From: Microbacterium ginsengisoli
GTDB lineage: Bacteria; Actinomycetota; Actinomycetes; Actinomycetales; Microbacteriaceae
NCBI RefSeq assembly: GCF_000956535.1
Contig: NZ_JYIY01000078.1
Coordinates: 114,574 to 178,573, forward strand
DNA: 64,000 nucleotides
Direction: 5' to 3'
The translations under genes and the position numbers were made by a program. How positions within the stretch are numbered: the stretch's first letter is position 1; every line of letters starts with the position of its first letter. Positions 20,375 through 30,641 of this stretch are shown piece by piece. The notes under the pieces were generated by a model that had not been told where the DNA came from, ran no database searches, and saw only the letters and a list, made by a program, of their open reading frames with translations.

Positions 20375-23179
<2,805 letters not shown>

Positions 23180-23198
23180 CCCGGCGCCCCCCGACGCG

Positions 23199-23231
23199 AT
23201 CGACCCCCGGTGCAGGCCACCGGGGGTCGAT
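23199..23231 (+). terminator. secA terminator hairpin
   Basis: A perfect 14-base-pair stem (23199-23212 with 23218-23231) and 5-base loop, 20 bases after the secA stop and 20 bases before the alaA -10 box. Confidence 0.8.
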
Positions 23232-23251
23232 TGGCTTGTCGGGGTCGGGTC

Positions 23252-23257
23252 TATCCT
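23252..23257 (+). promoter_or_regulatory. -10 box TATCCT of alaA
   Basis: TATCCT ends 6 bases before the GTG at 23264, so the mRNA is predicted to be leaderless. A weak TTGGCT (23231-23236) at 15-base spacing could be the -35. Confidence 0.55.
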
Positions 23258-23263
23258 GAACCG

Positions 23264-24490
23264 GTGAGCCCGCTTCGCCCCCTCGATCAGTCCCGCAAAC
23301 TCAAGGATGTCCTCTACGAGATCCGTGGTCAGGCTCTCGTCGAGGCCGACCGGCTCGAGGCCGACGGCCACCGCATCCTGAAGCTGAACACGGGCAACCC
23401 GGCCACGTTCGGCTTCGAGGCGCCGTACCAGATCGTGCGCGACATGATCGAGGCCGTACCGCACGCCCACGGCTACTCCGAGAGCCGCGGCATCCTGTCC
23501 GCCCGCCGCGCCATCGTCTCGCGCTACGAGCAGGTGCCGGGGTTCCCGCACGTCGATCCCGACGACGTCTATCTCGGCAACGGGGTCTCCGAGCTGATCA
23601 CCATGACGATGCAGGCGCTGCTCGACGAGGGCGACGAGGTGCTCATCCCGAGCCCCGACTACCCGCTGTGGACGGCGATGACGAGCCTCGGCGGCGGCTC
23701 ACCCGTGCACTACCGCTGCGACGAGCAGAACGGCTGGCAGCCCGACATCGACGACATCCGCGCGAAGGTCACGCCACGCACGAAGGCGATCGTCGTCATC
23801 AATCCGAACAACCCCACGGGTGCGGTCTACTCGCCCGAGCTGCTCACCCAGATCGTCGAGGTCGCCCGTGAGCACTCCCTCCTGCTGCTGGCCGACGAGA
23901 TCTACGACCGCATCCTTTTCGACGATGCGGTGCACACGCCGCTCGCGACTCTTGCCCCCGATCTGCTCTGCCTGACGTTCAACGGCCTCTCCAAGACCTA
24001 CCGTGTCGCCGGTTACCGCTCGGGCTGGCTCGTGATCACCGGTCCCACCTCCCACGCAGCGGGCTTCCTCGAGGGCATCACGCTGCTCGCCTCCACCCGG
24101 CTGTGCCCGAACGTCCCCGCGCAGTATGCCGTGCAGGCGGCGTTGTCCGGAGTGCAGTCGATCGACGCGCTGATCGCCCCGGCGGGGCGGCTCCACGAGC
24201 AGAGGGATGCCGCGTGGCAGGCGCTCGAGTCGATCCCCGGCGTGAGCTGCGTGAAGCCGGCCGGTGCGCTCTACGCGTTCCCGCGCCTCGATCCCGAGGT
24301 GCACGAGATCCACGACGACGCGAAGTTCGTCTACGACTTCCTCGTCGCCGAGCACGTGCTGCTCGTGCAGGGCACGGGATTCAACTGGCCCGACCCTGAC
24401 CACTTCCGCATTGTGACGCTTCCGGAGACACGCGTGCTGGTCGAGGCGATCGAGCGGCTCGGCAACTTCCTCTCGTCGTACCGCCAGTGA
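23264..24490 (+). CDS. alaA: Alanine-type aminotransferase (AlaA/AlaT class)
   Basis: A 408-residue fold-type I PLP enzyme that makes alanine from pyruvate and glutamate. It matches the E. coli AlaA pattern almost throughout: LKLNTGNPATFGFEAP near the start, NPNNPTGAVYS, DEIYDRILFDDA, and Schiff-base Lys244 in GLSKTYRVAGYRSGW. The C-terminus ends FNWPDPDHFRIVTLP. The GTG at 23264 is chosen over an upstream in-frame GTG because it gives the family N-terminus and follows the TATCCT box by 6 bases. Confidence 0.92.
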   Translation: MSPLRPLDQSRKLKDVLYEIRGQALVEADRLEADGHRILKLNTGNPATFGFEAPYQIVRDMIEAVPHAHGYSESRGILSARRAIVSRYEQVPGFPHVDPDDVYLGNGVSELITMTMQALLDEGDEVLIPSPDYPLWTAMTSLGGGSPVHYRCDEQNGWQPDIDDIRAKVTPRTKAIVVINPNNPTGAVYSPELLTQIVEVAREHSLLLLADEIYDRILFDDAVHTPLATLAPDLLCLTFNGLSKTYRVAGYRSGWLVITGPTSHAAGFLEGITLLASTRLCPNVPAQYAVQAALSGVQSIDALIAPAGRLHEQRDAAWQALESIPGVSCVKPAGALYAFPRLDPEVHEIHDDAKFVYDFLVAEHVLLVQGTGFNWPDPDHFRIVTLPETRVLVEAIERLGNFLSSYRQ

Positions 24491-24494
24491 TGGC

Positions 24495-24536
24495 GCGGCG
24501 CCCTCGGGGCCGGCGATGGCCGAGCCGGGGCGCCGC
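24495..24536. terminator. Bidirectional terminator between alaA and the Rv3235-like gene
   Basis: Nine-base arms (24495-24503 and 24528-24536), with further imperfect pairing inside, between two convergent genes. Confidence 0.55.
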
Positions 24537-24562
24537 GGAAGAGCGACGAGGGTGAGCGTCGT

Positions 24563-25015
24563 TCAGAGGAGCGCGAGCGACGTCGCACGCCAGCGGTGGT
24601 CGACGCCTTCGAGTCGAAGGGCGATCGCCCGGGTGCGGGCGGGGCCTCGCACGATCACGACGCCCTCGACGACGCCGTCGGCAGGGCTCGACTGGTGCAC
24701 GCGGATGATGTTGTGCACGGGGCGGCTCGGCGCGACGCCGCGGGCGCTGCGGGCGCGGGCGGCCAGGTTGGCGCGGGTCAGCAGCTTGCGGTAGGCGTCT
24801 TCGGTGAGCCAGCGCGCGAGTTGCTCGACGTCGCGCACTCCCGCGAACACTTCGAGCACTCCGACCGACAGGTTGTGCAGGATCGGCTCCGGCGCCGGCA
24901 GCTCGGCGGCGCTCGTGGGGCGTGGGGCGAAGTCGTCGCCCGCGTCGACGCGGCCTGCCGGGGGAGCGGCGCGTCGTGCGCCGGTGAAGGTGATCGCCAT
25001 CTCGACCTCGCTCAT
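24563..25015 (-). CDS. Rv3235-family protein of unknown function
   Basis: A 150-residue protein. The first 45 residues are low-complexity Ala/Pro/Arg. The remainder is a compact alpha+beta domain with LSVGVLEVFAGVRDVEQLARWL and a final DHRWRATSL strand, the pattern of the Rv3235 family found downstream of secA in actinobacteria. Function is unknown. The ATG at 25015 gives the longest form; an internal ATG at 25000 has a better GAGG site 5 bases upstream. Confidence 0.75.
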   Translation of the reverse strand: MSEVEMAITFTGARRAAPPAGRVDAGDDFAPRPTSAAELPAPEPILHNLSVGVLEVFAGVRDVEQLARWLTEDAYRKLLTRANLAARARSARGVAPSRPVHNIIRVHQSSPADGVVEGVVIVRGPARTRAIALRLEGVDHRWRATSLALL

Positions 25016-25071
25016 GAAACGGGGGTAACTGCTGGTCGATTTCAGTTGAGCACAGGCGATTCATAGAGTGG

Positions 25072-25087
25072 ATGAGAGTGCTCTCAT
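25072..25087. promoter_or_regulatory. Twin operator, copy 1: ATGAGAG-TG-CTCTCAT
   Basis: A perfect 7-base inverted repeat with a 2-base centre. An identical-arm copy follows 31 bases downstream. The form suits a dimeric repressor such as a TetR-type protein; no such regulator is encoded nearby. Confidence 0.65.
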
Positions 25088-25102
25088 GTGGCGCCCCTGT
25101 CG

Positions 25103-25118
25103 ATGAGAGTCCTCTCAT
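25103..25118. promoter_or_regulatory. Twin operator, copy 2: ATGAGAG-TC-CTCTCAT
   Basis: The second perfect copy, differing from copy 1 only in one centre base. The centre-to-centre distance is 31 bases, about three helical turns, so both sites face the same side of the DNA. Confidence 0.65.
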
Positions 25119-25211
25119 AGAAGCCGTCGTGGGCGCGTCCGGCGCTGCTGCGCGCACGTGTCGGGGCGACTCGACTGTGGATGCCGCGGCCTTCCCGGCG
25201 CCCGCGGCCGC

Positions 25212-25217
25212 TAGCGT
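25212..25217 (+). promoter_or_regulatory. -10 box TAGCGT of the gene at 25224
   Basis: TAGCGT ends 6 bases before the GTG at 25224, predicting a leaderless transcript. It lies 94 bases downstream of the twin palindromes. Confidence 0.45.
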
Positions 25218-25223
25218 GCGCGG

Positions 25224-25802
25224 GTGACCTGGGACCCGTTCCTCTCCGAGCTCGAGCTGCAGTTCGCCGCGCAGGCGCAGGCCGAGCGCCGTCTCGCGGC
25301 CACGGAGACCGAGCGCGTCCGGATCGCCGGGCTCGCCCTCACCGACCGACTCTCCGCTCTCGCGGAGGTGCGCGCCGCGGTAGCGCTTTGGGTGGCGGGT
25401 GCGGCGCCGGTGCGGGGCCGCCTCGTGCTCGCCGGCCCCGATTGGGCGGCGATCGAGGACGAGTCATCCGCTCTCTCGCTCGTCGCGGTCGGGGCGATCG
25501 TCCGCATCGACCTGCCGGCTGTGACCATCGCCGACAGCGTGCGCGAGATCAGCGCCCCCCGACCCCTCCGCGCCCGGATGGGCCTTGCATGGATGCTGCG
25601 TGAGCTCGGCCGCCGCCGGGTGGGGGTGCGGGTCTGGGATGTCGACGGGAACATCGTCACCGGAACGATCGATCGCGTCGGCACGGACCATCTCGACCTC
25701 GCCGTGCACGACGCCGGTCAGTCTCGCCGCGAGGCGGTGGGCGACATCCGTGTCGTCCCTCTGGTGCGACTCGCGCGGGTCGTCGGCGACCTCGACCTCT
25801 GA
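25224..25802 (+). CDS. Conserved-looking protein of unknown function
   Basis: A 192-residue cytosolic protein. An amphipathic, Ala/Glu/Arg-rich helix (about residues 5-60) is followed by a beta-rich region (about 60-100, RGRLVLAGPDWAAI) and a second beta-rich region (about 130-185, VGVRVWDVDGNIVTGTIDRVG) resembling a small barrel of the Sm-like type. I do not recognise the family. The GTG start is supported by TAGCGT 6 bases upstream. It heads the group with the HTH gene, SAF protein and ParA-like NTPase, and that context is the only functional hint. Confidence 0.6.
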   Translation: MTWDPFLSELELQFAAQAQAERRLAATETERVRIAGLALTDRLSALAEVRAAVALWVAGAAPVRGRLVLAGPDWAAIEDESSALSLVAVGAIVRIDLPAVTIADSVREISAPRPLRARMGLAWMLRELGRRRVGVRVWDVDGNIVTGTIDRVGTDHLDLAVHDAGQSRREAVGDIRVVPLVRLARVVGDLDL

Positions 25803-25817
25803 CGATGGCCGACCGAC

Positions 25818-26099
25818 TCAGTCGGGGTTGCGTACCCGCCCGCTGCCCCACAGCTCCGGGAAGCTCGCCGCGTTCGACTCCCGCCACAGCGCCATGCGGC
25901 GGGACTCCTCGGCGCGGTCGTCGAGGTAGTCGGTGACGCTGTCCTCCTCCACACGCCACTGCGCCGGAACCCCGACGCGCGTGCCCCGCAGTTGCCCGTC
26001 GATGACCAGAGCGATCACCTCGTCGACGCTGAGTGACAGCGCCGACGCGACCTGTGCGGGGGCGATCAGACGCGCCCCAGGTCGGGCAGACTCGGGCAT
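25818..26099 (-). CDS. Small excisionase-like helix-turn-helix protein
   Basis: A 93-residue protein. The MerR/excisionase-type winged helix covers about residues 10-58 (LIAPAQVASALSLSVDEV, then GTRVGVPAQWRVEEDSV and a TDYLDDR close), followed by an acidic-basic helix. It likely binds DNA. Small proteins of this class sit beside SAF/ParA pairs in Microbacteriaceae, so it may control the adjacent operon. The ATG at 26099 is 7 bases after GATAAT, a good -10 on the minus strand; an ATG at 26108 would overlap that box. Confidence 0.65.
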   Translation of the reverse strand: MPESARPGARLIAPAQVASALSLSVDEVIALVIDGQLRGTRVGVPAQWRVEEDSVTDYLDDRAEESRRMALWRESNAASFPELWGSGRVRNPD

Positions 26100-26192
26100 G
26101 AGCACCATTATCCGCGTCGCCGGCGCCGGCCGGGCCGTCCGCTCGCGCGCACTGTGGAAAACGGATGTCGCGCCCCGCCGGCCTGCGTGACC

Positions 26193-26831
26193 ATGGTGCG
26201 CATGCCGACCGACCGATCTGCTAGAGGCCCGCGCCGCACAGCGCGCATCGACCTTCGCCTCGTGCTCGGCATCGCTCTCGTGCTCGCCTCGGTGGCCGGC
26301 GTCTGGGGAGTCATCGCCGCGACGCGGCAGTCGACGACCGTGCTCGTCGCGGCCCGGACGATCCTCCCGGGCGAGGCCGTCGGCGCCGACGCCACGACGA
26401 CGGCGGAGGTCGTGCTCGGCAGCGGTGTCGATGCCTACGTCCTCGCCGACACCCTCGCCGCCGACGCTGTCGCGACGCGCACGATCGAGGTCGGCGAGCT
26501 CGTGCATCGCACCGCCGTCGGCGCACCCGAGCGCGCCACAGCGACGACGGTCGTGCTGCGCGCCGCGGGAGACCTGCCGGGCGAGGTGCGCGTGGGATCG
26601 ACGGTGGATGTCTGGGCCGCACCCGCGATCGAGGGCGGCGGCTACGACACTCCGCGCATCCTGGTCGCGGGAGCGATCGTGGTGGCGCTGCCCGCTTCCG
26701 ACGCGGTGGTATCCCGCCAGGGGTCGGCCGTCGAGGTCTCGGTGCCACGGGCGGATCTCGTCGATGTGCTCGCCGCGACAGCCAACGACGCGCGGGTCAC
26801 GGTGGTTCCGGCGTCGGGCGGTGCGCCGTGA
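26193..26831 (+). CDS. SAF-domain (CpaB-like) membrane-anchored protein
   Basis: About 212 residues. A basic N-terminus and one membrane helix (about residues 20-42) precede an extracellular SAF/CpaB-type domain: VLVAARTILPGEAVGADATT, then VGELVHRTAVG and a second beta-rich half ending RVTVVPASGG. In Flp/Tad pili CpaB is the inner-membrane to outer assembly protein. Here no TadA ATPase, TadB/C or pilin is adjacent, so the role is open. The ATG at 26202 is an alternative start. The stop overlaps the next gene by GTGA. Confidence 0.7.
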   Translation: MVRMPTDRSARGPRRTARIDLRLVLGIALVLASVAGVWGVIAATRQSTTVLVAARTILPGEAVGADATTTAEVVLGSGVDAYVLADTLAADAVATRTIEVGELVHRTAVGAPERATATTVVLRAAGDLPGEVRVGSTVDVWAAPAIEGGGYDTPRILVAGAIVVALPASDAVVSRQGSAVEVSVPRADLVDVLAATANDARVTVVPASGGAP

Positions 26832-28084
26832 ACGTCGTTCTCGCGCTCTCCGAGCCCCGGGCGCAGTCTCTGGCCGCCGACCTCCGCCGGGAGGGGGTGA
26901 CGGTGATCGCCGTCGTCGCTCCCGGTGCGCTCGACCACACGGCGCGCCGGCTCGGTCAGGGCGTCGGCGATGATCCTGTCGCCGAGCTGCTCGGGGTCGC
27001 CGACGCGCTCGTGCTCGACGGCGACCGTCGAACGCTCACCCGGCCCGCGGTCGACCTCGCCGATCGGTTCGGCGTGCGCATCCTTCCCCTCGGCCGCGGG
27101 GTCGCCCTCGCGCGACTGTGCGCTTCGTACGGGCTGAGAGAGCCGCTGCCCGCGGACGTCGACGCGGAGGAGGTCGTCGCCGCGCTCGCCGCAACGCCTG
27201 CTCTTCCCGCGGCTGCGAGCGCGATACATCCCGTGATCGCCGTCTGGGGGCCCGCGGGAGCCCCCGGTCGCACCACAGTGGCCATCGAGGTGGCCGCCGA
27301 GCTCGCGCGGGGCCACCGTCGGGTCGCGCTCGTCGACGCCGATGCGCACGCACCGAGTGTCGCCGTTGCGCTGGGGCTCCCTGTCGACGGCCCGGGTCTC
27401 GCCGCCGCCTGTCGTCAGCACGACCAAGGCGGCGTCGACGCGGCCGAGCTCGAACGCGTCGCGATCGCCGTCGATGTCCCCGACGGCGAGGTCGACGTGC
27501 TCGTGGGCATCAACCGTGTCGCACGCTGGCCCGAGCTCGCCGCGCCCCGCGTCACCGGGGTGCTCGCCGCGTGCCGCACCTGGGCCGACGCGACCGTCGT
27601 CGACATCGCGGCGCCACTCGAGCGTGACGAGGAGATCGTCAGCGACGTCATCGACGGACCGAGACGCAACCAGGCCGCCCTCGCCGTGCTCGCCGGCGCC
27701 GACGCCGTCGTGGCGGTCTGCGCAGCAGACCCGGTCGGCGTCTCGCGGTTCGTCGCCGCCTACGATCAGCTGCACGAGAGCGTGGGCGCCGCACCCATCG
27801 TGGTGGTCGCGAACCGTGTCCGCAGCGGCGTGATCGGCGTCGACGCCCGGGGGCAGGTGCGCTCCACGCTCGAGCGCTATCTCGGCATCCGTGACCTCGC
27901 CTTCCTGCCCGACGACCGCCGTGCCGCCGATCGGGCGCTGCTGCTCGCGCGGCCGGTCGCCGCGACATCGCCCCGTTCGGCCCTCGTCCAGGCCGTGCGA
28001 CGCGCTGTCGGTGCGCGCCTCGCGCCGTGGGTCGCCCTTCACGCACCCCACCGGGAGGAGGCGGCCGGGGCCGTAGGCTGGTGA
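26828..28084 (+). CDS. ParA/MinD-like (CpaE-like) P-loop protein with altered Walker A
   Basis: A 418-residue protein. The N-terminal receiver-like alpha/beta region (about 1-120) and C-terminal SIMIBI-class NTPase (about 135-400) match CpaE architecture. The P-loop at residues 141-149 reads GPAGAPGRT: Arg148 stands where the catalytic Lys normally is, and the leading deviant Lys is also missing. The Walker A' region VALVDADAHAPSVA is intact. It may bind nucleotide weakly or act as a polar-localisation scaffold. It is co-translated with the SAF protein and followed by pdtaS after 1 base. Confidence 0.72.
   Translation: MNVVLALSEPRAQSLAADLRREGVTVIAVVAPGALDHTARRLGQGVGDDPVAELLGVADALVLDGDRRTLTRPAVDLADRFGVRILPLGRGVALARLCASYGLREPLPADVDAEEVVAALAATPALPAAASAIHPVIAVWGPAGAPGRTTVAIEVAAELARGHRRVALVDADAHAPSVAVALGLPVDGPGLAAACRQHDQGGVDAAELERVAIAVDVPDGEVDVLVGINRVARWPELAAPRVTGVLAACRTWADATVVDIAAPLERDEEIVSDVIDGPRRNQAALAVLAGADAVVAVCAADPVGVSRFVAAYDQLHESVGAAPIVVVANRVRSGVIGVDARGQVRSTLERYLGIRDLAFLPDDRRAADRALLLARPVAATSPRSALVQAVRRAVGARLAPWVALHAPHREEAAGAVGW
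28074..28079 (+). promoter_or_regulatory. -10 box TAGGCT of pdtaS
   Basis: TAGGCT lies inside the last codons of the ParA-like gene and 6 bases before the pdtaS GTG, implying an independent leaderless pdtaS transcript. Confidence 0.5.
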
Positions 28085-28085
28085 G

Positions 28086-29579
28086 GTGTCGACCCTCAGC
28101 GATCTGGTCACGGCCCATGGCGTCCACGACGCCGCCGATATCGAGTGGCTTCATCGCCTCGCCGGAGACGGGCAGCTGCTCGCCGACCTGGCATTCGCCG
28201 ACATCGTGATCTGGGTGCCCACGGAAGACGACTCCTTCATCGCGGTCGCCCACACTCGGCCGAGCTCGGCAGCGACGCTCTTCTACCGTGACATCGTCGG
28301 TGACCGGGTGCGGCCGCAGTGGCGCACGCAGATCCGTGACGCGTTCGCCGAGGCCCGGATCGTCGACTCCGCGTCACCGGACTGGTTCGAGGAGACTCCC
28401 ACGCGCGTGCGTGCGGTGCCGATCGTGCGCGGCACAACGGCCGCCGGTGCCGCGCCGCGCGTGATCGGCGTGCTCACCCGGCACACCAACCTCGGCGAGG
28501 CCCGTACGCCCTCGCGTCAGCAGATCACCTTCAACGACTGTGCGGACGATCTGTTCGGGATGGTCGCGTGGGGGGAGTTCCCCGACCTCAGCGCACCCAC
28601 CTCGCCGCGTCGAGGCGCACCGCGCGCTCCCGACGGGCTCATCCGGATCGACGTCGACGGCGTCACGACCTTTGCGAGCCCCAACGCCCTCTCCGCGTTC
28701 AACCGCATGGGCTTCGACGACGAGCTCGAAGGCGAGTCGCTCGTCGAGGTCGTCACCCAGATCCTGCCGGCGAAGCGGCAGTTCGACGAGAGCCTGCCCG
28801 TCGTCGTGACGGGTCGGGCGCCGTGGCGCACCGACATCGAGGCGCGAGGGGTGACGGTCTCACTCCGTGCGATCCCGCTCCGCGACCACGGCGTGCGCAT
28901 CGGCGCGATCGTGCTGTGCCGCGACGTCACCGAGATGCGTCACCAGGAGCAGGAGCTCATCACGAAGGATGCGACCATCCGCGAGATCCATCACCGGGTG
29001 AAGAACAACCTGCAGACGGTCGCCTCACTGCTGCGCATCCAGGCGCGACGCACGTACTCCGACGAGGCGCGCGAGGCGCTCAGCCACGCGACTCGCCGCG
29101 TCGCCGCCATCGCGGTCGTGCACGACACGCTGTCGGAGGGTCTCGCGCAGAACGTCGACTTCGACGATGTCTTCCACCGTGTGCTCAAGCTCGTCGCCGA
29201 AGTGGCAGCGGCCCCCAACACCCGCGCGCGCACGAAGACGACAGGATCCTTCGGGCGCCTGCCGAGCGAGTACGCGACGCCGCTCGCTCTGGCGCTCACC
29301 GAACTCGTCACGAACGCCGTCGAGCACGGTCTCGCCGACCGTGAGGAGGGCGAGGTGGAGATCCGCGCGGATCGCACCGACGAGCGACTCGAAGTGCGCG
29401 TCCGCGACACTGGAGTCGGTCTGCCCGAGGGTCAGGTCGGACGCGGGCTCGGCACGCAGATCGTGCGCACCCTCATCCAGGGCGAGCTCGGCGGCACGAT
29501 CGACTGGCACACCCTCATGGGCAGCGGCACCGAGGTGACCATCGACATCCCGCTGCGCTACATCGAACGGGACGTCTGA
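28086..29579 (+). CDS. pdtaS: Cytosolic sensor histidine kinase PdtaS
   Basis: A 497-residue soluble kinase. The order is an N-terminal GAF-type domain (about 1-150), a PAS domain (about 175-285, LIRIDVDGVTTFASPNALSAF), and an HWE/HisKA_2 kinase with phospho-acceptor His302 in REIHHRVKNNLQT. The ATPase region includes ELVTNAVEHGL and DTGVGLPEG. In mycobacteria PdtaS phosphorylates the RNA-binding antiterminator PdtaR and responds to metal, nitric oxide or c-di-GMP cues. No pdtaR is in this window, so the partner is encoded elsewhere. Convergent pdtaS/whiB1 matches M. tuberculosis. Confidence 0.93.
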   Translation: MSTLSDLVTAHGVHDAADIEWLHRLAGDGQLLADLAFADIVIWVPTEDDSFIAVAHTRPSSAATLFYRDIVGDRVRPQWRTQIRDAFAEARIVDSASPDWFEETPTRVRAVPIVRGTTAAGAAPRVIGVLTRHTNLGEARTPSRQQITFNDCADDLFGMVAWGEFPDLSAPTSPRRGAPRAPDGLIRIDVDGVTTFASPNALSAFNRMGFDDELEGESLVEVVTQILPAKRQFDESLPVVVTGRAPWRTDIEARGVTVSLRAIPLRDHGVRIGAIVLCRDVTEMRHQEQELITKDATIREIHHRVKNNLQTVASLLRIQARRTYSDEAREALSHATRRVAAIAVVHDTLSEGLAQNVDFDDVFHRVLKLVAEVAAAPNTRARTKTTGSFGRLPSEYATPLALALTELVTNAVEHGLADREEGEVEIRADRTDERLEVRVRDTGVGLPEGQVGRGLGTQIVRTLIQGELGGTIDWHTLMGSGTEVTIDIPLRYIERDV

Positions 29580-29580
29580 G

Positions 29581-29608
29581 CAGAGCGGATGCCGCGGCAT
29601 CCGCTCTG
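29581..29608. terminator. 28-bp perfect palindrome between pdtaS and whiB1
   Basis: Two 14-base arms (29581-29594 and 29595-29608) meet with no spacer, beginning 2 bases after the pdtaS stop. It contains the 16-mer GGATGCCGCGGCATCC and lies between convergent genes, so it probably terminates both. Confidence 0.75.
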
Positions 29609-29622
29609 TCGCGAGCGCGCGG

Positions 29623-29871
29623 TCAGGAAGCGCGACGGGCGCGGGCGGCGCGGCGCTTCAGCGCACGACGCTCGTCCTCGCTCAGGCCGCCCCAGACGCC
29701 GGAGTCCTGGCCGCTCTCGAGGGCGTACTGCAGGCAGATCTCGGTGACGGTGCACCGCGCGCACACGGACTTGGCCTTCTCGATCTGGTCGACGGCGGGT
29801 CCGGTGTTGCCGACCGGGAAGAAGAGCTCGGGGTCGACCGTCAGGCACGCGGCTTTGTCACGCCAATCCAT
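29623..29871 (-). CDS. whiB1: WhiB1-type iron-sulfur transcription factor
   Basis: An 82-residue Wbl protein. The four [4Fe-4S] ligands are Cys9, Cys37, Cys40 and Cys46, followed by the GVWGG turn (residues 58-62) and the basic ALKRRAARARRAS DNA-binding tail. WhiB1 is an essential, nitric-oxide-sensitive partner of the primary sigma factor in mycobacteria. The AGGAG site is 9 bases before the ATG. The upstream gap has two inverted repeats (29955-29970 and 29981-29992) that could be regulatory. Confidence 0.95.
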   Translation of the reverse strand: MDWRDKAACLTVDPELFFPVGNTGPAVDQIEKAKSVCARCTVTEICLQYALESGQDSGVWGGLSEDERRALKRRAARARRAS

Positions 29872-29954
29872 ACTGTGTTGCTCCTATGACAGCGGGGGAG
29901 GAAGTTCGGGTGGGTTCCGCAGGGCCGAATCGAGTCCGTTACCCTGAGTGTTGT

Positions 29955-29970
29955 GCGAGATCTGTCTCGC
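29955..29970. promoter_or_regulatory. Inverted repeat GCGAGA-N4-TCTCGC upstream of whiB1
   Basis: Perfect 6-base arms in the 248-base gap between whiB1 and the divergent membrane protein gene. Regulator unknown. Confidence 0.35.
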
Positions 29971-29980
29971 CCCACGCCGC

Positions 29981-29992
29981 TGTGGGATCACA
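29981..29992. promoter_or_regulatory. Inverted repeat TGTG-N4-CACA upstream of whiB1
   Basis: A short symmetric element recalling CRP-family half-sites but with 4 rather than 8 bases between TGTG and CACA, so it is not a canonical CRP site. whiB1 of M. tuberculosis is under CRP-family control, which makes the location worth noting. Confidence 0.3.
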
Positions 29993-30119
29993 CAAAGGTC
30001 TATCGTTCCACAACGGTTGAGCCTGATCAAGGGTTTCCCGACTCTCATACGCGATCGTGTCCGAGTCGAGACGCGCGCGATGGTGCGGATCCGACCGTCA
30101 GGAACATTCAGGAGGATGC

Positions 30120-30536
30120 ATGCGCCCGCAGCCGTTCGCCGTCGCCGCGGGGGTGCTGGTGTGTCTCGAAGCGGTCGCTCTGCTCGCTCTCGCAGGGTGG
30201 CAGATCAGTGCGCTGATCGGTGGTGACGCGGACTCGCTGACGAGCTCGATCGCGCTTCTCGTGCTCATCGTGCTGGGCGCAGTCGCGGTCGCCGCGTTCG
30301 GGGTCGCGACGTGGGTTGATCGATCGTGGGGGCGCTCCGGTGCGATCGTCACCCAGCTCCTCGTCGTCGCCGTCGCGCTCGGCGCGGCCACGGGCACGTT
30401 CGCGCATCCGATCGTCGGCGTCGAGATCGGCATCCCGGCCGCGATCGTGTTCGTGGTCGTCGTGCTCGCCGCCCGCGAGTCGGCGCGGCGCCGGCGTGAG
30501 CTCGATGTCGAATCCGACGAGTCGCCGCGCCGCTGA
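30120..30536 (+). CDS. Small four-helix membrane protein, function unknown
   Basis: A 138-residue protein with four hydrophobic segments (about residues 5-28, 41-65, 73-93 and 98-118) and a charged C-terminal tail rich in Arg and Glu. It resembles generic actinobacterial integral membrane proteins of no assigned function. The ATG at 30120 has GGAGG 4 bases upstream. It diverges from whiB1 and converges on bcp. Confidence 0.7.
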   Translation: MRPQPFAVAAGVLVCLEAVALLALAGWQISALIGGDADSLTSSIALLVLIVLGAVAVAAFGVATWVDRSWGRSGAIVTQLLVVAVALGAATGTFAHPIVGVEIGIPAAIVFVVVVLAARESARRRRELDVESDESPRR

Positions 30537-30641
30537 CGCCTGACCTCGCGTGCTGTCGGCGCGGCGCGGCGCGGTGCGGGCGTCACGGCGCAGCGCGCCA
30601 TCGTCGCTCTGCGCCGCGAGGGGCGTGCGGTCCCGCGGCGC

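Noticed and set aside
26193..28084. Complete Tad/Flp pilus locus
   Set aside because: Only CpaB-like and CpaE-like genes are present; no TadA, TadB, TadC, prepilin peptidase or pilin within the window.
29953..30216. 87-codon frame from a GTG 7 bases after TACCCT (29940-29945), between whiB1 and the membrane protein
   Set aside because: Its box and spacing fit a leaderless gene, but composition is unlike nearby proteins, it runs through the ribosome site and start of the better-supported gene at 30120, and no family pattern is seen.
30537..30641. GC-rich repeats between the membrane protein and bcp as a terminator or small RNA
   Set aside because: Several short weak pairings are possible, but no single convincing stem; low-complexity GC is a simpler explanation.
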